DNA of 15,937 nucleotides, taken from contig NW_019091360.1 in the NCBI RefSeq assembly GCF_001949145.1, positions 820,105 to 836,041 of the forward strand, written 5' to 3'. The DNA comes from Acanthaster planci. Its lineage: Eukaryota > Echinodermata > Asteroidea > Valvatida > Acanthasteridae. A program made the position numbers and the translations under genes. Shown one piece after another: positions 1 through 9,890 of this stretch; positions within the stretch are counted from its first letter, which is position 1; each line of letters starts with the position of its first letter. The notes below the pieces were generated by a model. The model was not told the origin of the DNA. It ran no database searches and saw nothing but the letters and a program-made list of their open reading frames with translations.

Positions 1-1852
1 CAGTAACTGGGTCATATCAAGCGCACTTTGTAAAGCTTAAACCATATTTCCTACTGTAGGGGGTCCATGGTTACATGAAATGTCATGCATTCATGTACTT
101 GTACATTGTACAGTATGTATACAAAAGAACGCAATAATTTGATCTAATGAAGCCATTGTAATTCTACATGTAACTCATTAGCTGCAGCGTACATGCACAA
201 TCCAAGGGGAATCTCCAAATCATCTCAAATATGCAGACCAATCAACATTGAGAAGGGCATCATGACACCACTCTTGAAGAAAGATCAACATTCTCTGTGC
301 ACATCTTTAGGACTGCAGTCAGGGCTCCAAGGAAACAATGACGACAGCAGCCAGTGCTGTGGCTGTTCCCTTCTTACTGGTTGAGGTACGCCACAAAAAT
401 TGCCAGCTTCATGGCCAGTTTTGCCTTATGCCCTGTATAACATGCAATGTGTACATTTACATGTACCAGCACAATGACCTTGGCAATCACATCCATTTTG
501 CAAAAACATCCATACGCCTTATGGTCCTCGATATCAGTTTGCTTTAAACACACCAACACTTAATTCGATGTCATGCCAGCCAGATTGGTTGTCTTGATAT
601 CTCTCTGAATCATTCACACATATACACGTCGCGGGGTCATTAACATAAACACAAACTGTTCAAATACAATGTGTGGCTTGGTGCTCAATTCCTCACTAGC
701 AAAAATGCATAAGGTACGTTTGTGTAGTGTATGTGTACACATACATGTATGTTCATGTATCCCAACTAAATTTGGTTCACTTGGAGAGTGTTTCAGTACC
801 TCAAGCAGTGACACCTCCCGCAGCAAAAATAAATAGCTGTAGTGTATTCATACACCCACATTCCAAGAGGAGTACTGTACATCGTACATGTACATGCATG
901 TGCGGCAGATCCTGCATGTCGGGTACCTGTACTTCCAATATTGACCAACTTTCTCTTTCTTGGTACTTGTGCATGTGGTACCCAACACTCACGGATGGTT
1001 GCGTACTTGTACATGGCAAATGACAGTTTTAACATGCGTGGTGTTCAGTTGTCAGAACTTTTTTGGATAACTAACTTACAAACTCAAAGTTCTGAAACAA
1101 CAAAATTTGGCAAATCAACATGCCATGCAAGAGAGGTTAAAGTGGATGGCCCAAACTGAACTGGAGAGGTCAGCCAACAAATAAAAAAAAATTGATTTCT
1201 TTTTTATTACTTTTATTACATTTATTAGGATAAATACTCCCATTTACACCTTGTGGTCTCCATGCCCCTTCAGTCAATATGCATACGCATTGGTGCACCC
1301 TATATCTACATGTATCTTCTAGTCTTAGTGCCTTCTATAATTGTCTTATTTACGTGTAAGGCAAGAGTGGCCTTGCCCTAAAAATCACCAACTTCAAGGT
1401 CTTTTTTTTTTATTACTGTTCCAGTGTACATGTGTAATAATTGCAAGCAATTCAGATATCTTTTCCCAAGCTTGGTCACCAGATGTGACCTTGTGCTAAA
1501 ACTGCAGAAAGTGCAAACAATAGTTCTAAGTGCGGTGACAAGGCATTTTTGGTATGTAGGATTTGGCTGATGTGTGGGAAATACATGTACATGTACCGGT
1601 ACATGCTGTCCCCTATAGTTGATTCTCAGTATAAAGAACAATGTTATTTCAAAATACTGTTTTAAAGAATCTCAATGTCTTGAAGTCTCTTGTTGTTTTC
1701 CACTCCTTTTATAACAAAGTCCTAGTTGAACTTGTCTGGTCCCTGTAACTTTTTTATAACGATAGTTGACGGTAAATGTATGCTTTTTGTTAAGGGCAGA
1801 TAATTTATTTCAGTTTTCATTTATTTCCTTAAAGTTGATGTTTGTTAAATTT
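1..1852. other. intergenic or upstream sequence, no supported gene
   Basis: I see no convincing gene here. Short open frames on both strands overlap one another, are rich in Cys, His, Tyr and Met from TACATG-type words, and have no splice context I trust. Structure present: a perfect 16-bp palindrome CATGTACCGGTACATG at 1590-1605 inside a run of ACATGTAC words, an A-rich then T-rich stretch at about 1180-1215, and a poly-T run near 1402-1411. A minus-strand stretch at about 388-559 has somewhat coding-like composition and is discussed under findings. Confidence 0.5.
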
Positions 1853-2230
1853 GAATGAATGAATCATTTATTTCAATGCTGTCATTCTTTACAATAAGCA
1901 AACATGATTCACATTACTTAAGTACTAAGTACATTGCCATTAAATTGAGCAACATTACATAATGTATCATTTTACATTTGATGAATTAGATGACAACATT
2001 CAGGTTTAAGGTTAAGTAAGAACGCTTGGTACCCCAACCTATGGAGAGACAAAGAAAACGAAGCAATCTTACCTACAACGACAGACAAATGACAAACAGG
2101 ACAAAGCAAAAACAAGTATGAGACATCACTGCAAGTGGTTTACATGCACATTTCATGGTAGCCTATTGAGATCATTTTATAGATGTAATAGACTTCAAAC
2201 ATGAATTATTATCATTATTATTAACCCTAA
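1853..2230 (-). mobile_element. possible LINE (CR1/L2-like) 3' tail
   Basis: Read on the minus strand, this stretch ends in AAATAAATG (AATAAA signal, plus-strand 1867-1872) followed at once by three copies of ATTC (1853-1864). A non-coding 3' UTR that finishes in a short microsatellite rather than poly-A is typical of CR1/L2-clade non-LTR retrotransposons. No reverse transcriptase frame is visible upstream, so this would be a 5'-truncated copy of roughly 380 bp. The upstream limit is arbitrary and placed near an ATT-rich stretch at 2205-2222. A plain AATAAA beside a microsatellite would look the same, so this is tentative. Confidence 0.3.
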
Positions 2231-2428
2231 ATAAAGGTTTCTTTGCCAAAAAATTGCTCATTTCTTAACTGAATTGTCAGGGGCTTCATAAATTTATACT
2301 GGACTGCCATAATTGACCAGTTATCGGTCAGTACATGTATACGGTATATGCAGACTTGCGTGGACATATCTTTAGGCTTCGGCATGTGCAGCAAGTTATC
2401 ACTCTTGAAATTTAATATACTTGTGCCT

Positions 2429-2444
2429 GGTAGGTAGGTAGGTA
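2429..2444. repeat. (GGTA)4 microsatellite
   Basis: Four perfect copies of GGTA, running into a TACATGTA word. Short, and probably polymorphic. Confidence 0.7.
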
Positions 2445-2605
2445 CATGTAGATGTGCAGTAGCTCTGACATGTCTGAGGTAGTACTGTGGAACTGTTTGA
2501 ATGGTGCATAATTTGCTCCAAGTACTGTACCAGCACACTTTTACATGCAACAACACAATTTTGTTATCTGAAAACAAATGTATAGAGTAGAGACTTTATG
2601 GAAAA

Positions 2606-2755
2606 TTATCCCTTCCACTTCAAAGGAATATCAATGGCAGCAACGTACATATCACCAATCACTTGTAATTGATAAGCCTTCGCCACATCTGCACATCACG
2701 GCATATCCTTTGCTCCCTGTGCAATTTCCTTAGCCTTTACAGCCAATGGAATGCA
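2606..2755 (-). pseudogene. decayed coding-like fragment, unknown family
   Basis: On the minus strand a frame reads with protein-like composition from a possible splice acceptor (pyrimidine-rich TTTCCTCCACAG, plus-strand 2756-2767) to TAA at 2606-2608. The segments are CIPLAVKAKEIAQGAKDMP, then one in-frame TGA, then CADVAKAYQLQVIGDMYVAA followed by IDIPLKWKG. Alternating charged and aliphatic residues and ordinary codon use set it apart from the His/Cys/Tyr-rich frames nearby. The internal TGA makes it a relic unless the frame is coincidental. I do not recognise the family. It could be an old transposon or gene fragment. Confidence 0.25.
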
Positions 2756-2767
2756 CTGTGGAGGAAA

Positions 2768-3078
2768 GTGTACATATACATTGTAAGAGAGCATCTGCGC
2801 AGAGGAATATTACAAGCATATGCCAATGTACATACTATGTGAATGCTATCCCTGGGCTGTCTGGTGTTTTCACCTACACATTCAATGTACATGTATATGT
2901 TCTGGCAGGTATACCTGTACAGTACTTATACATGAATGCACACCTGATGTGCACTACATCTTGGAGAAACATTTGTTTTCACTCGTCAGCTTTGATGGAA
3001 GTATCAACTTGACGGTCGGAAATTTTATTGGCTTGTTCTGGCAAAGGACACAGTAATTGTCTACTGTAAAAGGAAAAC
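2768..3078 (+). promoter_or_regulatory. 5' flank / 5' UTR of the plus-strand gene
   Basis: This is the sequence immediately upstream of the ATG at 3079. I see no TATA box at a sensible distance. An ATTGG (inverted CCAAT) lies at about 3027-3031. The last 40 bases (CACAGTAATTGTCTACTG and following) probably belong to the 5' UTR, because a TAA at 3067-3069 is in frame with the start codon. The transcription start cannot be placed. The segment also carries several TACATGTA words (about 2886-2935). Confidence 0.3.
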
Positions 3079-3219
3079 ATGGCGGATGAGGATGTTGAAG
3101 AAGCTGAAAAGAGGAGACGAGCCAGCACGGATTCTGTAGGCAAGAGAAAAGTCAGTCTTGATTTTGGCAAGCGGAGGGGAAGTTTATCTTTTGCTAGGTG
3201 GTTCCGCAGAGACAAAGAG
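3079..3219 (+). CDS. first coding exon of an unidentified split gene
   Basis: Forty-seven codons from an ATG in strong Kozak context (A at -3, G at +4), with an in-frame TAA twelve bases upstream, so this is very likely the true N-terminus. Composition is clearly coding: an acidic start (MADEDVEEAE), then a basic Ser-rich stretch. Three sites fit basophilic kinases such as PKA/PKC: RRAS (Ser16), KRKVS (Ser26) and RRGSLS (Ser35, Ser37). These are followed by an aromatic-basic patch, FARWFRRDKE (38-47). No signal peptide or membrane segment is present, so this end should be cytoplasmic or nuclear. The exon ends GAG|GTTGGT, a usable but weak donor in phase 0; unspliced reading stops two codons later. 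An alternative AG|GTGGTT donor at 3197 would break the frame into the next exon. Family not recognised. Confidence 0.6.
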
Positions 3220-3697
3220 GTTGGTTAGCATGCTATAACCAAAATACATGTACATGTGCCTAGAATGTCAACACTGATACAGTATGTTTTATCACTAAAG
3301 CTTTTTTGTGTGCACGTACTTGCAGCCTGCACCAAGCTTGACCAGTGAGTTTTACTCATATTTACTTGAATGAAGGGACTCTGCGTTTTCTGAAGATTTT
3401 GAAGTTGAACATCAATATGGCTCCACTTCAGTAGTAGTTCCTGATTTGCCGGACATGTAGTCTATACATTCACCTTTTCTTATATTTCATAAATGTGTTT
3501 TGCAAACAGAAGCACCGCTGCTTTTTGATTGAAGTCTGTAGATTGGCATTAAAATTGTTCATTGCAGGTCAGAGATAAAATTTTAAAAAGTACAGGTACA
3601 TGTTTGTAGAGCAAAGGACAAATTGTTCATGTGCATCTACGCTACTGGATATTACCATTACATTTGTACGGCATTACTGTATCAATAAAAGTCCTCA

Positions 3698-3725
3698 GTT
3701 TACAGGGTCACTTACTGTGCTCAAA
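3698..3725 (+). repeat. 28-bp direct repeat, copy 1
   Basis: Begins GTTTACAGGGTCACTTACTG and ends GTGCTCAAA. It is identical to copy 2 at 3823-3850, with starts 125 bases apart. The intervening sequence does not continue the identity, so this is a short dispersed duplication and not a tandem array. Confidence 0.85.
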
Positions 3726-3822
3726 TCTACATGTACTGTATTTGGGTTTAAGGTCCATTGAGTGGTTATTGTTACTTCAGTTGCATTCACTGAGGCATGT
3801 CTTTCAGTACTAGTTCCACTAC

Positions 3823-3850
3823 GTTTACAGGGTCACTTACTGTGCTCAAA
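3823..3850 (+). repeat. 28-bp direct repeat, copy 2
   Basis: Exact second copy of 3698-3725. Flanks differ on both sides (ATCTAC versus GCTAGT downstream), so the match is confined to the 28 bases. Confidence 0.85.
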
Positions 3851-6189
3851 GCTAGTCACCAGTAAACACTAAACTGCTGTCTGGGCAGTCAAAAAAACAA
3901 ATTTCTGCCTGTGTGCATCATAGCCTACATGTACATGTATGTATGCTTTTGGCATTAAAGTTGTACTGGTAAGCATACTTGTGTGATGACAGCAAGGCAA
4001 GGTAAAAGTTATCCACTTGACAGTGAGGTAAGGGAAGAAGTTTTAACTGTTTAGTCAAGATCTACTTGGCATGTTATGTGTATACGTGTACTGTATGTTG
4101 AAAGTGTACATGTGCCATCTACAGTGTATGTGTATGCAGTGTTGCATATTAAATGAATTATCTTCACACAATGTCGAGCCTTAGGTGTTTCAGGTGTCTG
4201 TTCTGAAGAGATGTTTTAGCTGCGACTTGTTAGGCAGTTCAATTTATGCAGAGGGAAAGGGGTTGTTCGTCTGAGGGTAATCATACACAGTAAATTTATC
4301 TTTTTGATGATGACCACTCATTACAAACATCTGATACATGTGGGCATGTATCTGGACATTTATACATGTATTCAAATATACATGTATGCACCATCCTCTA
4401 TTGGTCAGTCAGAGCCAAAGGTAAAAGTCATGATGCACTCTACTGTACATCTAAGTCAAAACAACACTGAGGCTGTTAAATGTCAGCTGCCCTACGATAT
4501 TGCACAAGGAATGTAAAGGACAGTCTCATTGGAGAGACTGCAGAAGATTCTTCCAAGCGGGGCAGAGCTTTTTGTCAGTGCCAGACGCACACTGCTCAGT
4601 TGGTTTTGCCCCGATAAACAGTGATGGTTATATGATACACTGTTTCAAAGGACAAGCATGATGCATTTGAGCTTTCCACTAGATATGGAATTTTATTTTT
4701 TATCATGTCGATGCACCATGATTTAGGCGAAAAGATGTGTTAAAATACCAAATTAGGGTCAAGTGACGGCAATGGACTGATTGGTGCAAGCCCAAGCTGG
4801 TTTGAAATATACTAGTGAAAAGCCAGCACATTGCACTTTTATATCTATCCTACATGTACATGTTATGGTGAACAAATCGAAAAGGCTTTAAAAACTTCAA
4901 TTTCTGTCAACCATTTTTGTATTTAATAGCTATCCGTGTTTTGGGCTGTTTCTATGATGAACAGAGCTCAATGTACAACTGTACTTGTTTTTTAACTGCA
5001 TCTTCATTACATGCTATATCATGGGGAAACAAAACAGGTTGAAATCTGCAGCAGTTTGGCTGTCTTATCTGTCACATTGCCAAGTTAATGACATAAAACA
5101 AGTGCTCATGTTCACAGTTATATAAGCACATGGCAATAAGGCAGTGGCCAACCCTTTCTCATAAGATGTATTCAATGAACATAACTGTGCAGTGCCCATT
5201 TTAGAATGGCATCACGGTACCTCCGTTAACCCAGAATAATGCAGAAGCTTTTAAGTGCAGCTTTGAGTACAAGCTAATAAAAACATCTTTACTAGTTTTC
5301 ACTCATGCACATTAACAGTGCATACCACTAAAGGCATACAGTTGTACAAAATGGTTGTCTCAGAAAAATTCATCGCATGGACCCTTTAAAATTGGTTCAA
5401 ATAGAAGAGTAATGATTACCTCATGATATTTATGTACATGTGACAACTTGGACTTTGGGATTGTGAATGCATTCAGCATTAATTTCATTGAGGCATCAGA
5501 TATTCAGTAGTAACCTGATGAAAGGCTTTGTGCAAATCCTGTTAATCCACTACTGTCAGCAAGGGTAACAGTTACAGCCAACAGTTGATTCAGCTGACAT
5601 AACTCAGTGGCTGACTGCATACTTTCTCAAATCCGCAACTCAGTTCTTAATCCTAACCCCATTAACACAATTTTAATAATAATCCTGTGGATTCAGAAAA
5701 GTCAGGAAAACTGAATTCTAGGGTGTCCTATCCTTGGCATTTTTAGTTCAGAGACAATTCTGCCAACTAACATTTGTCAGTGCAGTATGCTGCTGATAGT
5801 CAAAGGCCTTTATGTGAATAAGAGGACAGAACATATTTCCAAAACTTTGCACAAAACATCTCATTTGCCTGACCGATATGTGAAAATGTATTTATTTTTT
5901 GTGATTGTCTAACATCAGGTTTATTCGCCATCCTGAACCTAGTCCGGAGAGTATTTGAATATTGATTTTTGTCGTTGCTAACTTAGAGTTTGCAAAACAT
6001 TCCTTCCAAAGTCACATGTACATGTGAAATTGACCCAAGTTGACACGTCGTCTGGGATGACTTGGCAAGATGTCCATATTGCTGAACAAAATCCTGAAAA
6101 GTGCAAACTAACTACTGGCCATGTTGCATGAAGTTATTGATAAACTGTGACTTTCCCCTTTCCGTATTCCATCCCTGCCTTTTATTGTT

Positions 6190-6284
6190 TTTTTTTTTTA
6201 GATTTACAAGCATGTACACGTATGGACTTGCATGTAAAATGTACAAGTCCATACGTGTACATGCTTGTAAATCTAAAAAAAAAA
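6190..6284. repeat. perfect 41-bp inverted repeat (foldback)
   Basis: The left arm, 6190-6230 (T10 then AGATTTACAAGC... ending TATGGACTTG), is exactly complementary to the right arm, 6244-6284 (CAAGTCCATACG... ending TAAATCT then A10). The loop is 13 bases (CATGTAAAATGTA). Zero mismatches over 41 bp means the structure is young or maintained. It may be a recent foldback or MITE, or an inverted duplication made by template switching. RNA from either strand would form a long perfect hairpin. Confidence 0.9.
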
Positions 6285-7200
6285 CAATTTAGCCATTAGA
6301 TTTTTGAAAATGTTTATGGGGAGATTTATCCATCTCCCCCCTTCTTAATCCTTAGACACACAAATGATACCATCTTTAAAGAGTCACATAAAGACGCCTT
6401 TCCATATGCATGTTAACACTTGCACCAAGCGATGCGCGTCCATCAAAATCGCTTCCGGGATGATTTTGATGGCCAAACACAATGCGCACATGTGTTATTT
6501 TAATGGAGTCAATTTTTGTGTCAGTAAAAGTGAAATGCATGAACACATTGTGGACACAATGCACCAAAAAACGTGCATGGAAAGCTTCCTCAAGAATGCT
6601 GATTTTTGTGCATGATGGTATTTTTGTTTTTAACCCAAGCAATTTTTAATCCTCCAATTTTTATATTTTCCCATACTCCTGGGATTAGGGTTGAGAAAAT
6701 CTGTCATGAATTTTGGTGTATACACACTGATAAGTACATTGCAGGTTCAATTTCAACACAGTTTTTGTGCGACTTTTATTCTTCAGTATATGAAAACTTT
6801 TCCTCTCTCTATTTGATTAAATGCATAGACTGCACTTTTTTAAACACTTAAAATAATCCATGATTTGCTTGGCCACTGAGGCTGCTGTTGCTGTGATGTC
6901 ATCAAGAGAAGTGTAGTTCAGTGCATATATTTTCTGTTAAAATTGTAAACCCGAAATTTACTTGCAAAAACATCTCTGAGAAATCCATTGGTGCTTGCTT
7001 ATTGCTATGCATATTAATAACAATGAGTCAGCAAAGAAGAGAACCTTTTGGGGTACAGTGTACGTGTCACATTAAAGCTTTCGTCCAGGGATGACATGAC
7101 AATAATTTTGCTTATGAATATGGAAATACTCATCTGAAACTGTGACACAAGGGTGCATTTTGAAGGGTTTTTCAAAAGAAATCGATCAGTTAACCTATAT
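6285..7200. other. intron 1, small hairpins only
   Basis: No gene seen. There is a GGGGAGAT/ATCTCCCC stem at 6318-6325 and 6332-6339, directly after the large foldback. A CCATCAAAATC/GATTTTGATGG stem with 11-bp perfect arms lies at 6440-6450 and 6462-6472, and a CATTGTG/CACAATG stem near 6546-6561. These may belong to one worn inverted-repeat element, but I cannot define its ends. Confidence 0.4.
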
Positions 7201-7216
7201 ATACATGTACAATGTA

Positions 7217-7267
7217 CATGTACTTGTAGATACAGCAACATGTACTTGTAGATACAGCAACATGTAC
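7217..7267 (+). repeat. 22-bp tandem duplication, 2.3 copies
   Basis: The unit is CATGTACTTGTAGATACAGC plus AA, at 7217-7238 and 7239-7260, with a third partial CATGTAC at 7261-7267. The array sits between ACATGTA palindromes (7203-7220 and 7279-7290), so unequal exchange or slippage between these words could have made it. Confidence 0.85.
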
Positions 7268-7290
7268 ACTGTACTAGTACATGTACATGT

Positions 7291-8005
7291 ATATGTGTGT
7301 TTGTGTTAAGTTTTACTGTGTTGTGTCCTGTAGAGAGTAATTCACAATTCAATTGACATCCTGTTCAAGATGCGATTCCATTGTCAGTTAGACGTGTACA
7401 GACCCAGAGAGTACCTACATGTACATGGACCAGTACGTGTAGTCTTTATAGTGGTAAGGCAAAGGCATACAGATAATCAGTGCAGAATTGGTAGGCATCA
7501 AAGTTTGATATTTGCTGGCTTACATGTATGATGTAGTAGCTATGGTTACAATTCAAAGCAGACTTCTGTCATGGCTGCTAAGCAAAACAGAAATTATAAC
7601 TGTGAACACTGCTTTGCATCTGTATTTACAGAAGTAAGGTTTTGACATCATGGTCAACATCGTACAAAATGGTTTATAGCTACATGCACAATGTATGCGT
7701 ACATGTAGGTAAAAGAAATGAGGATCATTAAAGGGCTACATTTTATTGATGTAATGAGGTAGATTTCCCTGGGAATGTTGGTGGTCTTCATACCATTCAA
7801 AGTCTTTACAATACCAGTGTGCTGATCCATTCCCCATCCATGCCTTGTACAAATAACCTGAATTCAGGACAGAAATGTCAAAGATGTCTGTGCCATGCAC
7901 TGGCACATGGTTCACATGTTATGCGCAAATGTATGCAAGCATAACTTACATGTCAGCAGGCTTTTAGGAAAATGCTTTTCATCATGTGTATGGTCTACAT
8001 TTAAA
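7291..8005. other. intron 1, nothing distinctive
   Basis: No coding frame, RNA gene or clear repeat boundary was recognised. Several single TACATG words occur. The stretch ends where the minus-strand coding-like relic stops. Confidence 0.4.
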
Positions 8006-8316
8006 TTATATTATCATTCTTCTTGACATTATTTTAGATGTAGTTGAAATGACTTGGACCCTCCTCACTGCCCTGTTCAACATTTGGACATTATCTGGTG
8101 ATAAAGTAGGGTCCAAACAAGTTACAGTAGCAGCAACATTGTAAACACCAATGGCAGCTTGTACATGTGCATGTACCTCAGGAGTCCTTGGATATTTTTT
8201 AATATATTTAATGGGAAATTGCACTTTTCACTTGCATTGTAAACGTGAGAACCTTCAGTGTAATCCTTAAACTCTACGTGTATCACAGGTGCTATATCCA
8301 GTATTTTTGAAGCCAT
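8006..8316 (-). pseudogene. frameshifted coding-like relic, unknown family
   Basis: Minus strand. An ATG in good context (AAAATGG, plus-strand 8314-8316) opens a frame starting MASKILDIAPVIHVEFKDY and continuing TEGSHVYNASEKC. Near 8195-8225 the protein-like reading moves to the neighbouring frame. That frame stays open to TAA at 8006-8008, with segments such as YPRTPEVHAHVQAAIGVYNV, LDPTLSPDNVQMLNRAV and a basic end, SKIMSRRMII. In the original frame the text soon becomes low-quality and stops at 8122. Together this suggests a short gene or terminal exon of about 100 codons carrying one frameshift in an AT-rich stretch. No family recognised. The alternatives are a sequencing error, an ancient retrocopy or chance. 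Confidence 0.4.
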
Positions 8317-8394
8317 TTTGAATTAAAATGTGTACTATTACAAGTGCGTGTGATTTGCAGAAAAGTATATGTAAACATACGGTACATGCACCCT

Positions 8395-9190
8395 TACCAA
8401 GAAACTTTGAACTCCATAAAAAGATAAGATTAACCCTAAAGAGCTAAAGGGGCCCCCCCAACTTTTTTTTCAGATTTCGCTACACTGCTTTTTTTTCGGG
8501 AGCTGAGCCTTTATGAGTTTTTAGAGTAACTCTTCTGGTCATTTTGACATCAATGTTGTGAAAATCAAACATACCATTCTTGCACAGCACACATTCTTCC
8601 AAGGCAAGTCTGCCAAAAATTTAACCACTGGGAAGCTTAATGCACACAGGCTGGTGCACGTGTAGCTTTGAAATTCAAATGACCGTAACAGCAAACCCAT
8701 ATGTCTGATTGAGTTCAAACTTCACATTTGTAGATGATAAGGGATGTCATAACATGCATGCCAAGTTTAAACAAAAATTGCCACTGTGTTCTTATGGGGG
8801 GGGCAGAACTCCCTTGGCCCCCAGCTGTGAGATGGGCAAAAATAACCCCCCCCCCCGCTCTTTAAGAGTTCATGCATTTGGAGGATGAAATCGGATGTTT
8901 TTGTAGGGTTGTTATCAGTAAAGCTGCTAATTGCAAAATGGACTCATGCAGTAGCAGTAGGTACCATACCAGTACTTTGCATTAGTGTACATTGTTCATG
9001 TACCAAGAAACTTTGAACTCCATAAAAAGACAAGATTAAGAGGATGAAATTTGTTGGGCTGCTGTTCATTGTGTATTGGACCCAGTAGCAGTGTAAGCAG
9101 GATCAGTATGACGTGCATGTAATTTGTACATGTGTGTACATACATGAACACTTACCAAGAGACTTTGAATTCCATTTAAAATGTGGCATT
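8395..9190 (+). repeat. diverged tandem repeat, unit about 150 bp
   Basis: The words TACCAAGAAACTTTGAACTC and CATAAAAAGA recur at 8395 and 9001, and in degraded form (ACCAAGAGACTTTGAATTCC) at 9153. GAGGATGAAAT follows at 8881 and 9040. GGAC...CAGTAGCAGT recurs later in both units (about 8940-8958 and 9079-9094). Unit 2 spans 9001-9152 (152 bp). Unit 1 spans 606 bp because it carries an insertion of roughly 430 bp. The third unit is only partial. The right end is approximate. Confidence 0.65.
8434..8865. mobile_element. TTAA-flanked non-autonomous element in tandem unit 1
   Basis: It is flanked by TTAA at 8430-8433 on the left, and by TTAA at 8862-8865, counted here as its right boundary. The left end reads CCCTAAAGAGCTAAAGGGGC. 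The right end, on the opposite strand, reads TTAAAGAGCGGGGG, so the termini share TAAAGAGC and a G-run. The neighbouring repeat unit has a single TTAA (9036-9039) at the same place, which is the expected empty site. TTAA target duplication and termini starting CCC point to the piggyBac superfamily. There is no transposase frame, so it would be a MITE. The right boundary is uncertain by about 15 bases (8866-8880 is extra compared with the empty site). It contains C11 (8846-8856), G8 and T8 runs. Confidence 0.5.
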
Positions 9191-9807
9191 TATACAGATG
9201 TGACCCACTAATTCAAAACTAGGTAGAAATACAATGTAGGTAATTATGATGTTTGGCTGTTCCTCACCCCTCCTTTTTTTTACACCTCAAAGTGATCGAA
9301 GGTCTCAATTCTAGCAGCAGAAAGCTTTGGTAATTACAGGCAATGAAAGTTGTGGAACTTCCATGCACACAAACACAGGTAATTCCACTACATCAGGGAT
9401 ATGATGTTTCTTCAGCCTGGTTGTTGGATGGCGGTTCGCAAAATACATGATGTATAATAAAAATCTTCAAGACTTTGTTGGTTTTGATGAGGACTTTGTC
9501 CTGCAGTCAATGAACAACTGATCATCAAACACTGTTCATGCATCTTCTCCAAGTTCTACGTGAATTTTAAACTTTGTGGGGGTTGATGAAATATTGAAAT
9601 TTAGGAGAAGGGGTAAAGTTATGTCTCCCTTTAATGACCCTTCAAAATCTGGTACATACATGTACTAGTCTGGGCATTTTACCATCTTTGGAATTGGAAG
9701 CAATTTTCAGCCATTCATTGGAAGTTTTTTCATCATTCTTCATCTCTACAATCTATTATGTTGGTACCAATACTTCCACTGTATCTTTTGTTCTGGCTTT
9801 GTATAGT
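9191..9807. other. intron 1, no gene seen
   Basis: Nothing beyond short A/T runs and a TACATACATGTA cluster at about 9652-9664 was recognised. Confidence 0.4.
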
Positions 9808-9890
9808 AAAGCGTCTAGTTGAGAGGGACACTTTAAAGGGAAAATATCTGATTTTTCATATTTAAAGTGTCTATCTCAACTAGAAGCTTT
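9808..9890. repeat. 30-bp imperfect inverted repeat
   Basis: Arms 9808-9837 and 9861-9890 pair at 27 of 30 positions. The left arm contains CTAGTTGAGAGGGACACTTT and the right arm AAAGTGTCTATCTCAACTAG. The loop is 23 bases (9838-9860). Terminal AAAGC/GCTTT and internal TTTAAA match on both arms. It resembles a small MITE or foldback with slight decay. No clear target duplication was found. Confidence 0.75.

Larger units (their letters stand above)
3220..6187 (+). other. intron 1, proximal part, no gene seen
   Basis: This is the start of the proposed 9973-bp first intron. There is no convincing exon on either strand. It contains an exact 28-bp direct repeat (3698-3725 and 3823-3850) and ACATGTACATGT words at 3246, 3927, 4852 and 6014. 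The stretch 4500-4800 has low similarity to nothing I can name. No TIR or SINE boxes were found in it. Confidence 0.45.

Noticed and set aside
2227-2577. Minus-strand frame of 116 codons
   Set aside because: No splice sites or conserved-looking blocks; composition matches neighbouring non-coding frames.
6101-6292. Plus-strand frame of 63 codons
   Set aside because: It crosses the 41-bp foldback, so its second half is just translated palindrome and poly-A.
7014-7352. Minus-strand frame of 112 codons, one of the longest here
   Set aside because: Much of it is translated TACATGTA words and the 22-bp tandem repeat, giving Cys/His/Tyr-rich text with no protein character.
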